A DNA stretch of 64,000 bases from Candidatus Eremiobacterota bacterium. Lineage in GTDB: Bacteria; Vulcanimicrobiota; Vulcanimicrobiia; Vulcanimicrobiales; Vulcanimicrobiaceae. The translations under genes were made by a program, and so were the position numbers. Each line of letters opens with the position of its first letter. Within the stretch, counting starts at the first letter, position 1. Location of the stretch: assembly GCA_019235885.1 (NCBI GenBank), contig JAFAKB010000056.1:16860-80859 (forward strand), read 5' to 3'. Positions 45,805 to 54,904 of the stretch are shown here, piece by piece. Under the pieces are notes generated by a model. That model saw only the letters and a program-made list of their open reading frames with translations. It had not been told where the DNA came from and did no database searches.

Positions 45805-47265
45805 CTATGTACGAAGTGATGCTTTAATTGCATCTTCGAATTCATCGACGTCGAGTGCTGGCCGTATCACTTTCAGAGGTAACACAAGATCACTCAGGAG
45901 CTGCGTGGTTCTGTACACTATGTCAGGATCAAAGCTCAGAATTCCAAGGGGAACTGGATAAGATTCCGTACTGCCGGTCGCGGGCACGTGCACCAGAACA
46001 GCAGCGACACGATCGGGAATCAGGAACACCTCAAGAGATTCGAGTCGCAGAACACGCGCCTGCGACATAGCGATGGAGTCAAACGCCTTATCGAGATGGC
46101 GTGGAGGCCGCTCGTGCGTTATCCCTACCGAGTTAACCCGGCGCAACGACTCTGTGCTGCTCACGGACTCTCGGACAGCATCGAGGCTCAGTGGAAGCCG
46201 CCGAGTCGCGCCCCATGAGGGCACTCCAGGAGGATGCCAGAAGAACAGTGGCGCAAGCGATTTCTCAGATCGTTGTACTGCATAATCAATCGATCGCTTA
46301 AGTCGCCCACCGTTGCGATCCGTAAAAAGCGTGCCGACTAACAGTATTGTGGGTCGATCCGCCCGTAAATCTCCAGCGCGTCGGATAGCTTCACGATAGA
46401 AACTGCCACGGCGAAACGCGCCATCTTTATAATAATCTGCCAACGCGTCCGGCGCTACACGCGCCAATTCTTGGAAAGCCACGTCGTCGTAACTCCCCGA
46501 CGTAATTCTGCATGCTTTGAGGAAGGCGGCAGCACTCTCGACTACGTCCGTTCGATCATCGAGATCGTAACGGGTCCATTTCTCTGAGAGATCCGGTTCA
46601 ACAATGCCCGGCAGACTGGCTTTAGCTCGAACTCGCACAGGCACTGGAGTCGCGTATCGATTTAGTGCGGTCACCGAGTCAACGGAATATAGCGATTGCT
46701 TCAACGGTGCATTCGTGGCTCGTCGCACAAGCGAGTCGAAGTGCCGGCGGAACGCCATTCGTACTGCGTGAGATGCATTGGCTACTCTGTCCGGCGAAGA
46801 CGGAAGCTCTGGTAATGCCGCATCAAAAGGTGACAAACTTGAATATTCCGTCGGTGCCAATGCAATGAGGTCGAACCCATGTCGCTCGCTCCTACGTTCC
46901 ACTTCGTAAATCTCTGGAGTATCGGATCCCGGCTTAAATAGCTCGCGCCCAGCTAAAGTAAGCCACAAGCTTCCTTCTCGACGCTCCAGGTAACCGAGCG
47001 CCTCGAGATCGCTAACAACGAAGGCGATTTCTGAGTCAGAAAAACCAAAATACGCGGCCGCTTCGCCCTCAGGAATTCCTTCAACACTGTGTACTAGCCG
47101 CATGAGAAATTCCGACGTCAACGAAACCTTGCCGAGGTCAGCTACCTTGTAAGTTATCGCGAAATTCCTGCAAGGCAATAGCACATCGATCACATCGATT
47201 TCGATTTCGCGCTCCTCGTCGCCTCGCGCAGGTTCGTGTCCTGATCTAGCGCGTGCACCATTCAT
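45805..47265 (-). CDS. Unknown winged-helix-like partner of the NERD-kinase-helicase protein
   Basis: 486 aa starting within the helicase stop (ATGA 47262-47265), so translation-coupled. The first 40 residues are charged. Residues about 40-110 look like a winged helix (TSEFLMRLVHSVEGIPEGEA, VVSDLEALGYLERREGSLWL). The middle and C-terminal parts have alternating strand/helix segments (TILLVGTLFTDRNGGRLKRS, LAPLFFWHPPG, AAVLVHVPATGS) that I cannot assign. There is no HKD, Walker or nuclease motif and no membrane segment. Codon use is AT-richer than the core. Function inferred only from its partner: specificity or effector subunit. Confidence 0.7.
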   Translation of the reverse strand: MNGARARSGHEPARGDEEREIEIDVIDVLLPCRNFAITYKVADLGKVSLTSEFLMRLVHSVEGIPEGEAAAYFGFSDSEIAFVVSDLEALGYLERREGSLWLTLAGRELFKPGSDTPEIYEVERRSERHGFDLIALAPTEYSSLSPFDAALPELPSSPDRVANASHAVRMAFRRHFDSLVRRATNAPLKQSLYSVDSVTALNRYATPVPVRVRAKASLPGIVEPDLSEKWTRYDLDDRTDVVESAAAFLKACRITSGSYDDVAFQELARVAPDALADYYKDGAFRRGSFYREAIRRAGDLRADRPTILLVGTLFTDRNGGRLKRSIDYAVQRSEKSLAPLFFWHPPGVPSWGATRRLPLSLDAVRESVSSTESLRRVNSVGITHERPPRHLDKAFDSIAMSQARVLRLESLEVFLIPDRVAAVLVHVPATGSTESYPVPLGILSFDPDIVYRTTQLLSDLVLPLKVIRPALDVDEFEDAIKASLRT

Positions 47266-48935
47266 CGGCGTCCTCTCCCAGTGTGGCGTCTCGGTACGTG
47301 CTTTTCGGCTGCTGAGCTGCGCGCAGCTCCCATGGCCGCCGCGTTTAGAACACGGGCGTTGCCAGCTGCTTGTTCAACTCGAAACGCCGCCGACACCGCA
47401 TGCATCGGAGTACCGGACATCCATCGATCCATTGCGCCTATAATAACAAGCCGATCCATTGCCCTTGAGAGGGCGACATTGATTCTGTTTGGTCGGTCCA
47501 TGAAACCTGGTCGTATAGTCGCAGCATCACGAGCAAAAGTACCTTCGCTGTTGTTGCGGACGAGCGAAAGTATGACGATTGCATTTTGCTTGCCCTGATA
47601 GCTGTCGACGGTGTCCACCTTACAATTCTCGCGGAGTCGGCTTGTAAGGCCAGAAGCGGGCAGGCGGCGGCGAATGAATTCCCGCTGTGCGGCGTAGGTG
47701 CAGATGATTCCAATAGGCTCTTGGAACCTGTCCTGCTCCTGAAGCCACGCATGAAAGGGCTCATGTGTGTCGAAGTCACGTAGAATTGCCATAACTGCAT
47801 CGACCTCGCTCTCGTTGACTAGGCTTCGGCTGTCCGCGGCGGGGCGCTGAAAGCCTTCGGCGCCGAGAGCATCGGTCGCTACCCACACAAGAGGCGTCGA
47901 CACGATCGGCGGCAGTACACTCGGCGGGATAACGGGCTCACCGCGCGCATGAGACAACTGGCCATTATAGAACGCCTGGGACACGACGCGACCGATCGCT
48001 GGCAGCATTCTATACTGCTGCAGCAACGTTTGGCCGGATGCCTTGCCGTACTTTGATTTAAACACGCGTTCGAAATCGCTCTTCAGGATTTCCCGCTTCG
48101 CTATTTGAGCCTGCCTTTCTACGGCCATAACAACGTCGGGCCGGTGGTGAGGTTCCAGCTGCAATTGGTCGCCGACCAAAACTATCCACCGACCTGATTG
48201 CATCGGAACGGCTAACTCACTCGCAGTGCAGCGTGCTGCTTCGTCGACAACGACCAAGTCAAAGCGATTCTGGGTAAGACCAAGCGAAGACCGGCCTAGC
48301 CCGACGCAGGTTCCCGCAACAATACGTCGTGTGCCAGCGAGAAACGACTCGAAGCTCCGCTGTCGAGTGCTGATACTTCCAAGCCAATCACGCGAGAGCT
48401 TCGCAACTGCGAGGAAACGAGCAATACGATCAGGACTTACGTCGTAGTCCCGCCCTATTTGTTCGAGCACATCCCGATACCATTGATCGTCACTCCAATC
48501 ACGAGATTCAGGCGTGTTGACGCCGACTTTACCACACAGGTTTGCCAGCGTCGTACAGAGCGCCTCAGCGCGGCCCGCGAAATCACCCGAAGCGGCAGTC
48601 AGATGCTGCAAACGATCAACAACGGGACGAATCGTCGTCTCGGCAAAGGTAAGCCGCGTTATCAGTTCAGCGCCGAGGCCTAGGCGGGCTCCCACTTGTT
48701 CGAGGCGCTCGCGCAGTTCAGCCCTGAACTTATCCTTAAAGCTGGCCTCCACCCTGTCCGAGTGAAAGGGTCGGAGATCGCTGGAGATAGCGCCCTCCTG
48801 ACCAACCCGGACAATGCTCGGCTCGTCCCGTTCCTGCCGGAAAAGCTGCATCACAGCCTCCGCGGCGTTATTGACTGCCTCATGCGACTGGCTCGCCAGC
48901 AGTACATTCCGCACTTGTACCGGATGCGAGCACAT
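47262..48935 (-). pseudogene. SF1 (Upf1/COG1112-like) helicase, C-terminal part of a frameshifted gene
   Basis: 557 codons from an internal ATG that is probably not a real start. It begins at helicase motif Ia (LLASQSHEAVNNA) and holds all later motifs intact: VVVDEAARC (II), VLVGDQLQLEP (III), LLQQYRMLP (IV), DTVDSYQGKQ (V) and INVALSRAMDRL (VI). The Walker A that must precede it is at the end of the overlapping ORF 48880-52251, one frame away. A frame-B stop (TAG) just upstream of 48935 confines the shift to about 48880-48945. Either a disrupted gene, a sequencing indel, or +1 programmed frameshifting. Confidence 0.75.
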
Positions 48936-51900
48936 GATGGACGAGGCTCGCTATAAACTTCGTCTTTCCCGTTCCCGGCGGTCCTTGCAAGAGGGCAAGA
49001 GGACGAGTACTTAGCAATGCAATTAACGCGCGACTTTGATCTGAGTTCAGCCCGTACTCTTGCTTGATTGTCTCTTCAGCGGCCGCCGAAGCTTTTTCAC
49101 TTAGATCACGGTGAGGATCCTTGCCAGTCGCCGGGCTAAAATAGTCCACGAGATCCGGTATAGCCGACTGTCTGGACAAGATGCGTGTAGTAGCTGTGTC
49201 GCGGCGCGAACGGCTGAAAGTTTCCATAAGACTCTTGAATCGCAACCGGTCGCCGTCGCGTACTAGTGGGCCCCTCGGACCGGGATACCCGCCTCGCCCC
49301 GAATTTTCTATCACGATCGCATGTGGCAGAGACGCTTCCACATCCAAGAGCCCGACTTCCGACCAGCCGCCGACGCCCTTCCTAGGGCGCTCCACGATAA
49401 CTCGGTCGTGCCGCGCAAAATCAAATGCACCGCGCTCTAGGTCAAACGGTACGAGGTGACGCTTTCGGCTAGCGTTATATACGCTGTCATCCGCCGCTAC
49501 GCCCTCGGTAAAGAGTTCCTGCTCAACATCAATAAGCGCTCTCCATAGCCGAGGGACGTCTACGATCTCTGCCGGTAAATCAGGCCCGTAAGCCGATTCG
49601 ACGAGTTCGTCTTCCGCTTCGTCGTCATCAGGCGCCTCAGGGCTCTCGGCGTCTAGTACCTCCGACTGAACGCTGGCAGCAGCGTCATCGAACGAAAGTT
49701 CTGTCAGAATGAAATCGAGGGCAGAACAGTCAGCGATTGCTCCAATTGAAACCTCAACATCGCCCACAAAGCTGATCTGTTCATACTTGGCGACTCGGGC
49801 AATGTGTCCCTGATCAATAGACCACCGCCTTCCTCCGATAAACCGCCCGTCTCGCGCTGTAAGCTCGATCTCCTCCGACGCTCCACGAACGACAACGGCG
49901 CCGCCTTTGTTTATTCGTACGCTAAATTGCCCCTCGTCCGATAGCATCGGGCCTGGTGGCCCTTTGAGAAGCGTAATGTGGAAGCGCGGACGCGATTGTT
50001 CGGGGGGCCTTAGCTCCGTATCGAGCGCATCGAGAAGTGGAAGAAGTGTAGCGTTCTCCGGGGGTCCAACTCGGCAGACTTGGATCGCGGTCGCCAGTCG
50101 TGCAACTGCTGTTGCGCTGAGTGCCGACTTGAGGATGATTTCTTCAGCAATTTTGGTTATAGCAAATCGGTCGCGCTCGAAGCGTCCTCCACCGGTCGTT
50201 GGCGCATAAGCAGTCGTGACTATATCGCCCTCGTCGGCTGGCGCAAATTCAAGCATGTCAACGAGGATCGGAAGCGCCGGCTCGCTTTCGTCGCGTCGAA
50301 TGATGATATTTGCCGGCTTGAGATCGCCGTGACTAACTCGGGACTCGTGCAAGTCGTTCACTGTGCCGGCGAGACGAGCGATAAACTGAAGCACCTCGCG
50401 TGCGCTCTCCCAATCCTGCGGCCTGTCTCGCAGTTCTTCCTCCAAAGTCTGTCCTTTTGCGAACTCTTGCACGAGGACCAGAGCATCGCCGAGAAATGCG
50501 CCACTAAGGAGGCGTGCGGTCCCAGCGGGTGGCGTCTGAATAAGGTCTTCCGCGCGCTCAAGAAAATTCAATATCCTGGGAGCCTCGAGCTTATCATCGC
50601 CCCAGCAAGACCGCCGCCAAAGTTTTACGATAACCGGAGTGCCGTCGAGGACGCTTTTCCAAAGTAGACCCCGATCCGAGCGACGTAACATTTCTTTAAT
50701 CGGAAAAGCCTCCGTAACTTCGACTTGGTCGTGCCAGCGCCGGAAGCGTTGCAGCCGCATGAGAGTCGTCGCAACGTTCCCTCTCTTTTGGAGCGCCGAA
50801 TTAAATGCTCCGAGGGCCTGCTCCGCGTCCGCATAGCGGTCAGCGACGTCCCATGAGAGCGCTCTTCTGAACCAGTCATGCAGCTCGCCGAACCGATCAT
50901 CGCTATCGACATCGGCATTCCAGTCGGGTGGCGCTTCGGGGTTTGCCGAACTTGGAGGCACGCCAAACAGGATGCCATGGACAGTAACCCCCAAAAGGAA
51001 GACGTCACGGCGCTTATGGTCAGTTGCATCGCCAAAGTAGTCCTCGGGCAGCTTCCACCCGGCCGTGAGAAATTGGTATCGGTGTTCGCCAAGCGATTGT
51101 AACGTCGGATACGACGCGGCAAAAAGATGCGATATCTTAACGGTCGATGGCAACTCAAACCACACCGAGTGAGAACCAATATCCAAATGAGACGCATCGA
51201 CGCCATGGAGCGCCGCAATTCTTTCAAGAAGCCCGCGCGCAAGCTCAATCCGGTTGCTGTCGCTAATACTGTCTTTTGTTTCAAGTCTTGCATCACGTAG
51301 CCGCTGGAGCTGACGGCGCTTCTCAAACACTTCCCAATAATTCACTCCTTTCTCGTGATCCGCATCCTTTGGCTGTAGTAGTGCGATGTCGAACTCCGGG
51401 TTTCGGTCCTTTAAGTAGGTGATTACCTCCCGCTCGCGCCCAGCAATTTCGCCTCGTCCTTGTTCAGTCTGAAAGCGAGTTTCAGCCTGTGAAAAGTCCC
51501 AAACGCGAAGCAGGCCGGGCGCTCGTCCTGGAGCATTCTCCTCGACGTCATATTCGCGGTAAATGCTTCCATCATGACCGTGGCCACGGTGGACGTAGGT
51601 CGCATCGTCAGACTGAGCCCTATAATTCCCATACAGACGCTGACGCGGGCGAAATGGACCTGTTTGGACATTGAAAAATTCACCGAGCGCCTTCCGCCAG
51701 AAACCGCCGACTTCTGTTAGCGGCTCGTCGGTAGCCCACGGTACCACGCCAAGCATCGCATCGCGCGCCTGAGCGTTAGGGAGCTTACTTATGAAGTCGT
51801 CTACAGCAAATACAGAATTTCGTTCGTTTTGCGCGATGCCGGCGGTGTCTGCCTTTCCGGTAAGGAGGACTACACCCTGTACATATGGTAAGTTGATTCT

Positions 51901-52251
51901 TAGGCCACGACGTCCTTGCTTCTTCGCCTCTTCCTGTACGTGACGACGGAGTATTTCGGCGAGCTTTCGTGCGTTAGCACGCACCTTCTCTACGGGAGAT
52001 TGACCAACATTGCGGTCGTTATGAAACCACATGCCTTGGTCGGTCTCAATCTTCCCATACCAATCTTTTAAGTCAACGAGGAGAATCCGGTCCGTGATAA
52101 CCAGGAAGGCATCGTTTTCACGGCTCTCGCCTGCAGATAGATGCAGCTCAAGATTTGTGAAACCGTACCATTCACCCGGTAGAGTTCTGAGCTTATCGAT
52201 CCCGGGGATCTCGCGCTGATGGATGCCGCGACCAGCGTTCTTAATTTTCAC
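48880..52251 (-). CDS. NERD-tandem kinase-like-helicase protein, N-terminal part (frameshifted)
   Basis: 1123 aa from GTG 52251. Residues 1 to about 130: NERD nuclease-like domain (ITDRILLVDLKDWYGKIE). About 230-500: degenerate kinase fold with ALHGVDASHLDIGSHSVWF replacing the catalytic loop and RRDVFLLGVTVHGILFG as helix F. About 525-720: second kinase with Lys in VIVKLW, catalytic loop VSHGDLKPANIII, and LVDML in place of DFG. About 730-1060: unassigned, with acidic stretch. About 1065-1105: helicase start LNSDQSRALIALL and Walker A LLQGPPGTGKTKF, after which the frame ends quickly. With 47262-48935 the original protein was about 1,660 residues. Confidence 0.78.
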   Translation of the reverse strand: MKIKNAGRGIHQREIPGIDKLRTLPGEWYGFTNLELHLSAGESRENDAFLVITDRILLVDLKDWYGKIETDQGMWFHNDRNVGQSPVEKVRANARKLAEILRRHVQEEAKKQGRRGLRINLPYVQGVVLLTGKADTAGIAQNERNSVFAVDDFISKLPNAQARDAMLGVVPWATDEPLTEVGGFWRKALGEFFNVQTGPFRPRQRLYGNYRAQSDDATYVHRGHGHDGSIYREYDVEENAPGRAPGLLRVWDFSQAETRFQTEQGRGEIAGREREVITYLKDRNPEFDIALLQPKDADHEKGVNYWEVFEKRRQLQRLRDARLETKDSISDSNRIELARGLLERIAALHGVDASHLDIGSHSVWFELPSTVKISHLFAASYPTLQSLGEHRYQFLTAGWKLPEDYFGDATDHKRRDVFLLGVTVHGILFGVPPSSANPEAPPDWNADVDSDDRFGELHDWFRRALSWDVADRYADAEQALGAFNSALQKRGNVATTLMRLQRFRRWHDQVEVTEAFPIKEMLRRSDRGLLWKSVLDGTPVIVKLWRRSCWGDDKLEAPRILNFLERAEDLIQTPPAGTARLLSGAFLGDALVLVQEFAKGQTLEEELRDRPQDWESAREVLQFIARLAGTVNDLHESRVSHGDLKPANIIIRRDESEPALPILVDMLEFAPADEGDIVTTAYAPTTGGGRFERDRFAITKIAEEIILKSALSATAVARLATAIQVCRVGPPENATLLPLLDALDTELRPPEQSRPRFHITLLKGPPGPMLSDEGQFSVRINKGGAVVVRGASEEIELTARDGRFIGGRRWSIDQGHIARVAKYEQISFVGDVEVSIGAIADCSALDFILTELSFDDAAASVQSEVLDAESPEAPDDDEAEDELVESAYGPDLPAEIVDVPRLWRALIDVEQELFTEGVAADDSVYNASRKRHLVPFDLERGAFDFARHDRVIVERPRKGVGGWSEVGLLDVEASLPHAIVIENSGRGGYPGPRGPLVRDGDRLRFKSLMETFSRSRRDTATTRILSRQSAIPDLVDYFSPATGKDPHRDLSEKASAAAEETIKQEYGLNSDQSRALIALLSTRPLALLQGPPGTGKTKFIASLVHHVLASGTSAECTAGEPVA

Positions 52252-52599
52252 AGAATTGTAGCCTTACCCGAAGCACACGGTTTGCAGAACAGCGGCCCGC
52301 GCATACTGACCGCTCTTTCAAAGAAGGTTGCCCTGTCGGCTCGCTCAACATATCACGTTCAAACAGTCCTACAGTGAGCCCTGCCCAATTTGCGCTTGGC
52401 TGTGTAATTTAGTGCAGCAAAGTGGTTTCGAGTGGCCTTCTATTTCAGAGGTCCCAGTAGGCCGGGCTGGAAGGTTCCTGCCATATGTGTATTCGGGACC
52501 ACGTTGGCTTTCCTGACGTTACGGGTCTTGGGATAACCGTAGAACTGGTATCCTGGCGTCGACACTTGAACATCACGCTCGGCTGTATAAGCTCCGAGA
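52252..52599. other. Island right flank, no gene firmly supported
   Basis: About 350 bp of AT-richer DNA upstream of the NERD gene. TACAAT at 52255-52260 (minus strand) is a -10-like box, but only 3 nt from the GTG. A minus-strand ORF at 52440-52628 (62 codons, e.g. TPGYQFYGYPKTRNV) is open without G+C-driven bias; it could be a small gene or the remnant of one. Confidence 0.35.
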
Positions 52600-52618
52600 C
52601 GTAGGCGGGACGCCTGCG
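52600..52618 (+). terminator. Hairpin at the island-rluD junction
   Basis: CGTAGGCG-GGA-CGCCTGCG, eight pairs including one G-U, followed by TTT that runs into the rluD TTG start. Terminator-like on the plus strand; composition turns core-like just after it. Confidence 0.5.
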
Positions 52619-52619
52619 T

Positions 52620-53516
52620 TTGATCCACATTGTTGGTTCACTCGAAGCCGGACTTCGGCTCGACGTGCTGCTCGCCAAGCTGACGGGATTCTCGCGCTCG
52701 CACGTCGCGGCCGCCCTGCGCGCCGGCGCGGCAACGGTGAACGGGGCGTCCGGAAAACCGAGTACGCTGCTTGAGCCGGGCGATCGCGTCGAGTACGCGA
52801 TCGAACCGCCGCGCCCGCTCGCGGCCGAGCCGGAGGCGATTGCGCTCGACGTGGTCTACGAGGACGACGATCTGCTGGTCGTCGACAAGCCGGCCGGGAT
52901 GGTGACGCATCCCGCGCACGGTGCGACCGACGGAACGCTGGTCAACGCGCTGCTCGCGCACGCCCCCGCGCTCCCCGGCGAGCGCGTGCGCGCGGGCTTG
53001 GTGCACCGGCTCGATCGCGACACCTCGGGCCTGCTGCTGGTGGCGAAGACGGACGAGGCATTGGGAACGCTCGGCCGCGCAATGCAGGCGCGCTACATCG
53101 AGCGCGAGTACCGCGGGATCGTCGCCGGCGTTCCCGACGATCCGCAAGGCACGATCCGCGGCGCGCTCGGCCGCGATCCGCTCAACCGCCTGAAGTACGC
53201 GATCCGCGCCGAAGGCAAGCCCGCGGTCACGCACTACGTGTTGCGCGAGAAGCTGGCCGGCGCCAGCGAATTGACGTTCACGCTGGAAACCGGGCGCACG
53301 CACCAGATTCGGGTGCACATGGCGGCGCTCGGGCACCCGGTGCTGAACGACCCGCTCTACGGCCGCAGCGACGCGCGGCTGCCGCTGCCGGGGCAGGCGC
53401 TGCACGCCTGGCGGCTGCGCTTCAAGCACCCGCGCACGCAGCAGATGATGTCGTTCGAAAGCGAGCCGCCGCCGGAGTATCTCGCGACGCTCGTGCTGCT
53501 GCGCGCGCCGTCCTGA
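52620..53516 (+). CDS. rluD: RluA-family 23S rRNA pseudouridine synthase (RluD-type)
   Basis: 298 aa from TTG 52620, with no ribosome site; the first 15 codons are AT-richer than the rest, so the native start may have been altered by the island. S4 domain (about 8-60: GLRLDVLLAKLTGFSRSHVA), then the catalytic domain with GLVHRLDRDTSGLLLVAK (catalytic Asp), GRTHQIRVHMAALGHPV and DPLYGR. It makes pseudouridines in 23S rRNA helix 69. It normally follows lspA; here 6.8 kb intervenes. Confidence 0.93.
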   Translation: MIHIVGSLEAGLRLDVLLAKLTGFSRSHVAAALRAGAATVNGASGKPSTLLEPGDRVEYAIEPPRPLAAEPEAIALDVVYEDDDLLVVDKPAGMVTHPAHGATDGTLVNALLAHAPALPGERVRAGLVHRLDRDTSGLLLVAKTDEALGTLGRAMQARYIEREYRGIVAGVPDDPQGTIRGALGRDPLNRLKYAIRAEGKPAVTHYVLREKLAGASELTFTLETGRTHQIRVHMAALGHPVLNDPLYGRSDARLPLPGQALHAWRLRFKHPRTQQMMSFESEPPPEYLATLVLLRAPS

Positions 53517-53653
53517 GGACCTAGCTTGCGTTGCCAAGAGAGGCTTTGGAACGCGTGCTTCAGGAGGCTCTGCGACGGATTCGCTTCTAGAGAAGTATAG
53601 CGCTCAACGGGTATACATTGCTATAAAGCGCTAAAATCGTGTAGTCTTGCCTC
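53517..53653. promoter_or_regulatory. Promoter region of the AAA+ gene
   Basis: AT-rich. TAGCGCT (53598-53604) and AGCGCTA (about 53627-53633) form an inverted repeat around TATACATTGCTATAA; TAAAAT at 53632-53637 is a -10-like box 16 nt before the GTG. A possible operator; no good -35. Confidence 0.35.
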
Positions 53654-54904
53654 GTGGACGAGGTGCAGAACCCGTACGTTCCGGGCGCCGGTACGCCGCC
53701 GCCGGCTCTGGCCGGCCGGGGCGACCTCTTGCGGACAGTCACCGTCATGCTCGGCCGGTTGCAGGCCGGCCGCTTTGCGAAGAGCCTCATTCCCACAGGC
53801 CTGCGCGGCGTCGGAAAAACGGTTCTGTTGAACCGGTTCGCCGACGAGGCGGAGCGTCTTGGGTTTATGACCACCACGATCGAGGCTACGGAGGGCGGTC
53901 AGCTCGCCCAGCATCTGATCAACCGGCTGCGAACGCTTCTTTTCAAGCTGGACCGCGGAAAGCAGGTGGGGCACGCCGCAAAAATGGCGTTTCGCGTTCT
54001 CAAGAGTTTCACGATGACGTTCGGAGCCGACGGCCTCAAGTTCGGGCTTGACGTCGATCCTGAAGTCGGAGCGGCTGATAGCGGCGACCTTGCCACGGAC
54101 ATGACAGACCTGTTTACGGCACTTGGGGAAGCAGCACGAGAAAACGGTACGGCGATTCTGATCGCTATCGACGAGGTTCAATATCTCAGCGAAACGGAGT
54201 TCTCCGCTCTTATCATGGCGGTGCATCGAGTATCCCAGAAACAACTTCCTATCGCTGTCGTGGGAACGGGGCTGCCGCAAATACCCGGGTTGGCCGGGGA
54301 CGCCAAATCCTATTCCGAGCGGCTGTTCGAGTTCCCAATCGTCGGCGCGCTATCGGACGCCGATGCTCGTGAAGCGATTGTAAAGCCTGCACGCGAGCTC
54401 GGCGTAGAATATACCGAAGCAGCGCTGGCAGAAATGGTTGCGGTGACCGAAGGCTATCCGTATTTCATTCAAGAGTGGGCGTACCGGGTTTGGAACCATG
54501 CCGCTTCATCGCCGATCCAGGTTGGCGACGTAACGTCGATCAAAGGCTTCGTGCTTCAGAAGCTTGACGAGAGCTTTTTCCGGGTTCGCTTTAACCGTCT
54601 TACGGAACAAGAAAAACTCTATCTCAGAGGAATGGCAGACCTTCCGCTGGGCCCGAAGAAATCCGCGGACGTTGCTAAAGCGCTCGGCCGCCAACTGAAC
54701 TCGGTCGGCCCGTTGCGTGATGGTCTGATCAAGAAAGGGATGATCTACAGCCCGAAGCATGGTGAGGTCGCCTTCACCGTTCCGCTGTTCGATGATTTCA
54801 TGCGCCGGGCGATGCCGGAGTACAGTCAGAAAGGCCAACTTTCCGGTCGCGGAACACCGCGCGCGCCGAAGGCATCGCGGTCAACTGATGTAGCGAGATC
54901 GTGA
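53654..54904 (+). CDS. AAA+ ATPase (archaeal-ATPase/Orc-like, STAND-type)
   Basis: 416 aa from GTG. Walker A GLRGVGKTVLLNRFADEAER near residue 50; Walker B AILIAIDEVQYLSE near 175; sensor-like VVGTGLPQIPGLAGDAKSYS; a C-terminal winged helix (LTEQEKLYLRGMADLPLGPK) near 320-390. Such ATPases are usually accessory-region genes of unknown role, sometimes paired with nucleases; none is adjacent. Its GC is between island and core. The stop overlaps the tgt start by 4 nt, which could couple translation or be fortuitous. Confidence 0.8.
   Translation: MDEVQNPYVPGAGTPPPALAGRGDLLRTVTVMLGRLQAGRFAKSLIPTGLRGVGKTVLLNRFADEAERLGFMTTTIEATEGGQLAQHLINRLRTLLFKLDRGKQVGHAAKMAFRVLKSFTMTFGADGLKFGLDVDPEVGAADSGDLATDMTDLFTALGEAARENGTAILIAIDEVQYLSETEFSALIMAVHRVSQKQLPIAVVGTGLPQIPGLAGDAKSYSERLFEFPIVGALSDADAREAIVKPARELGVEYTEAALAEMVAVTEGYPYFIQEWAYRVWNHAASSPIQVGDVTSIKGFVLQKLDESFFRVRFNRLTEQEKLYLRGMADLPLGPKKSADVAKALGRQLNSVGPLRDGLIKKGMIYSPKHGEVAFTVPLFDDFMRRAMPEYSQKGQLSGRGTPRAPKASRSTDVARS

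Larger units (their letters stand above)
45800..52619. other. AT-richer genomic island, candidate defence locus
   Basis: About 6.8 kb with visibly lower GC and no Arg/Ala-rich shadow frames, unlike both flanks. It lies exactly between lspA and rluD, a pair that is adjacent in many bacteria. All its genes read on the minus strand, against both flanking genes. No integrase, transposase or tRNA is seen. The right edge is a hairpin plus TTT (52600-52621); the left edge lies near 45800. Confidence 0.75.

Noticed and set aside
45805..47265. MkoB-like phospholipase-D effector
   Set aside because: I looked for the HxKxxxxD motif that Mokosh partners carry and found none.
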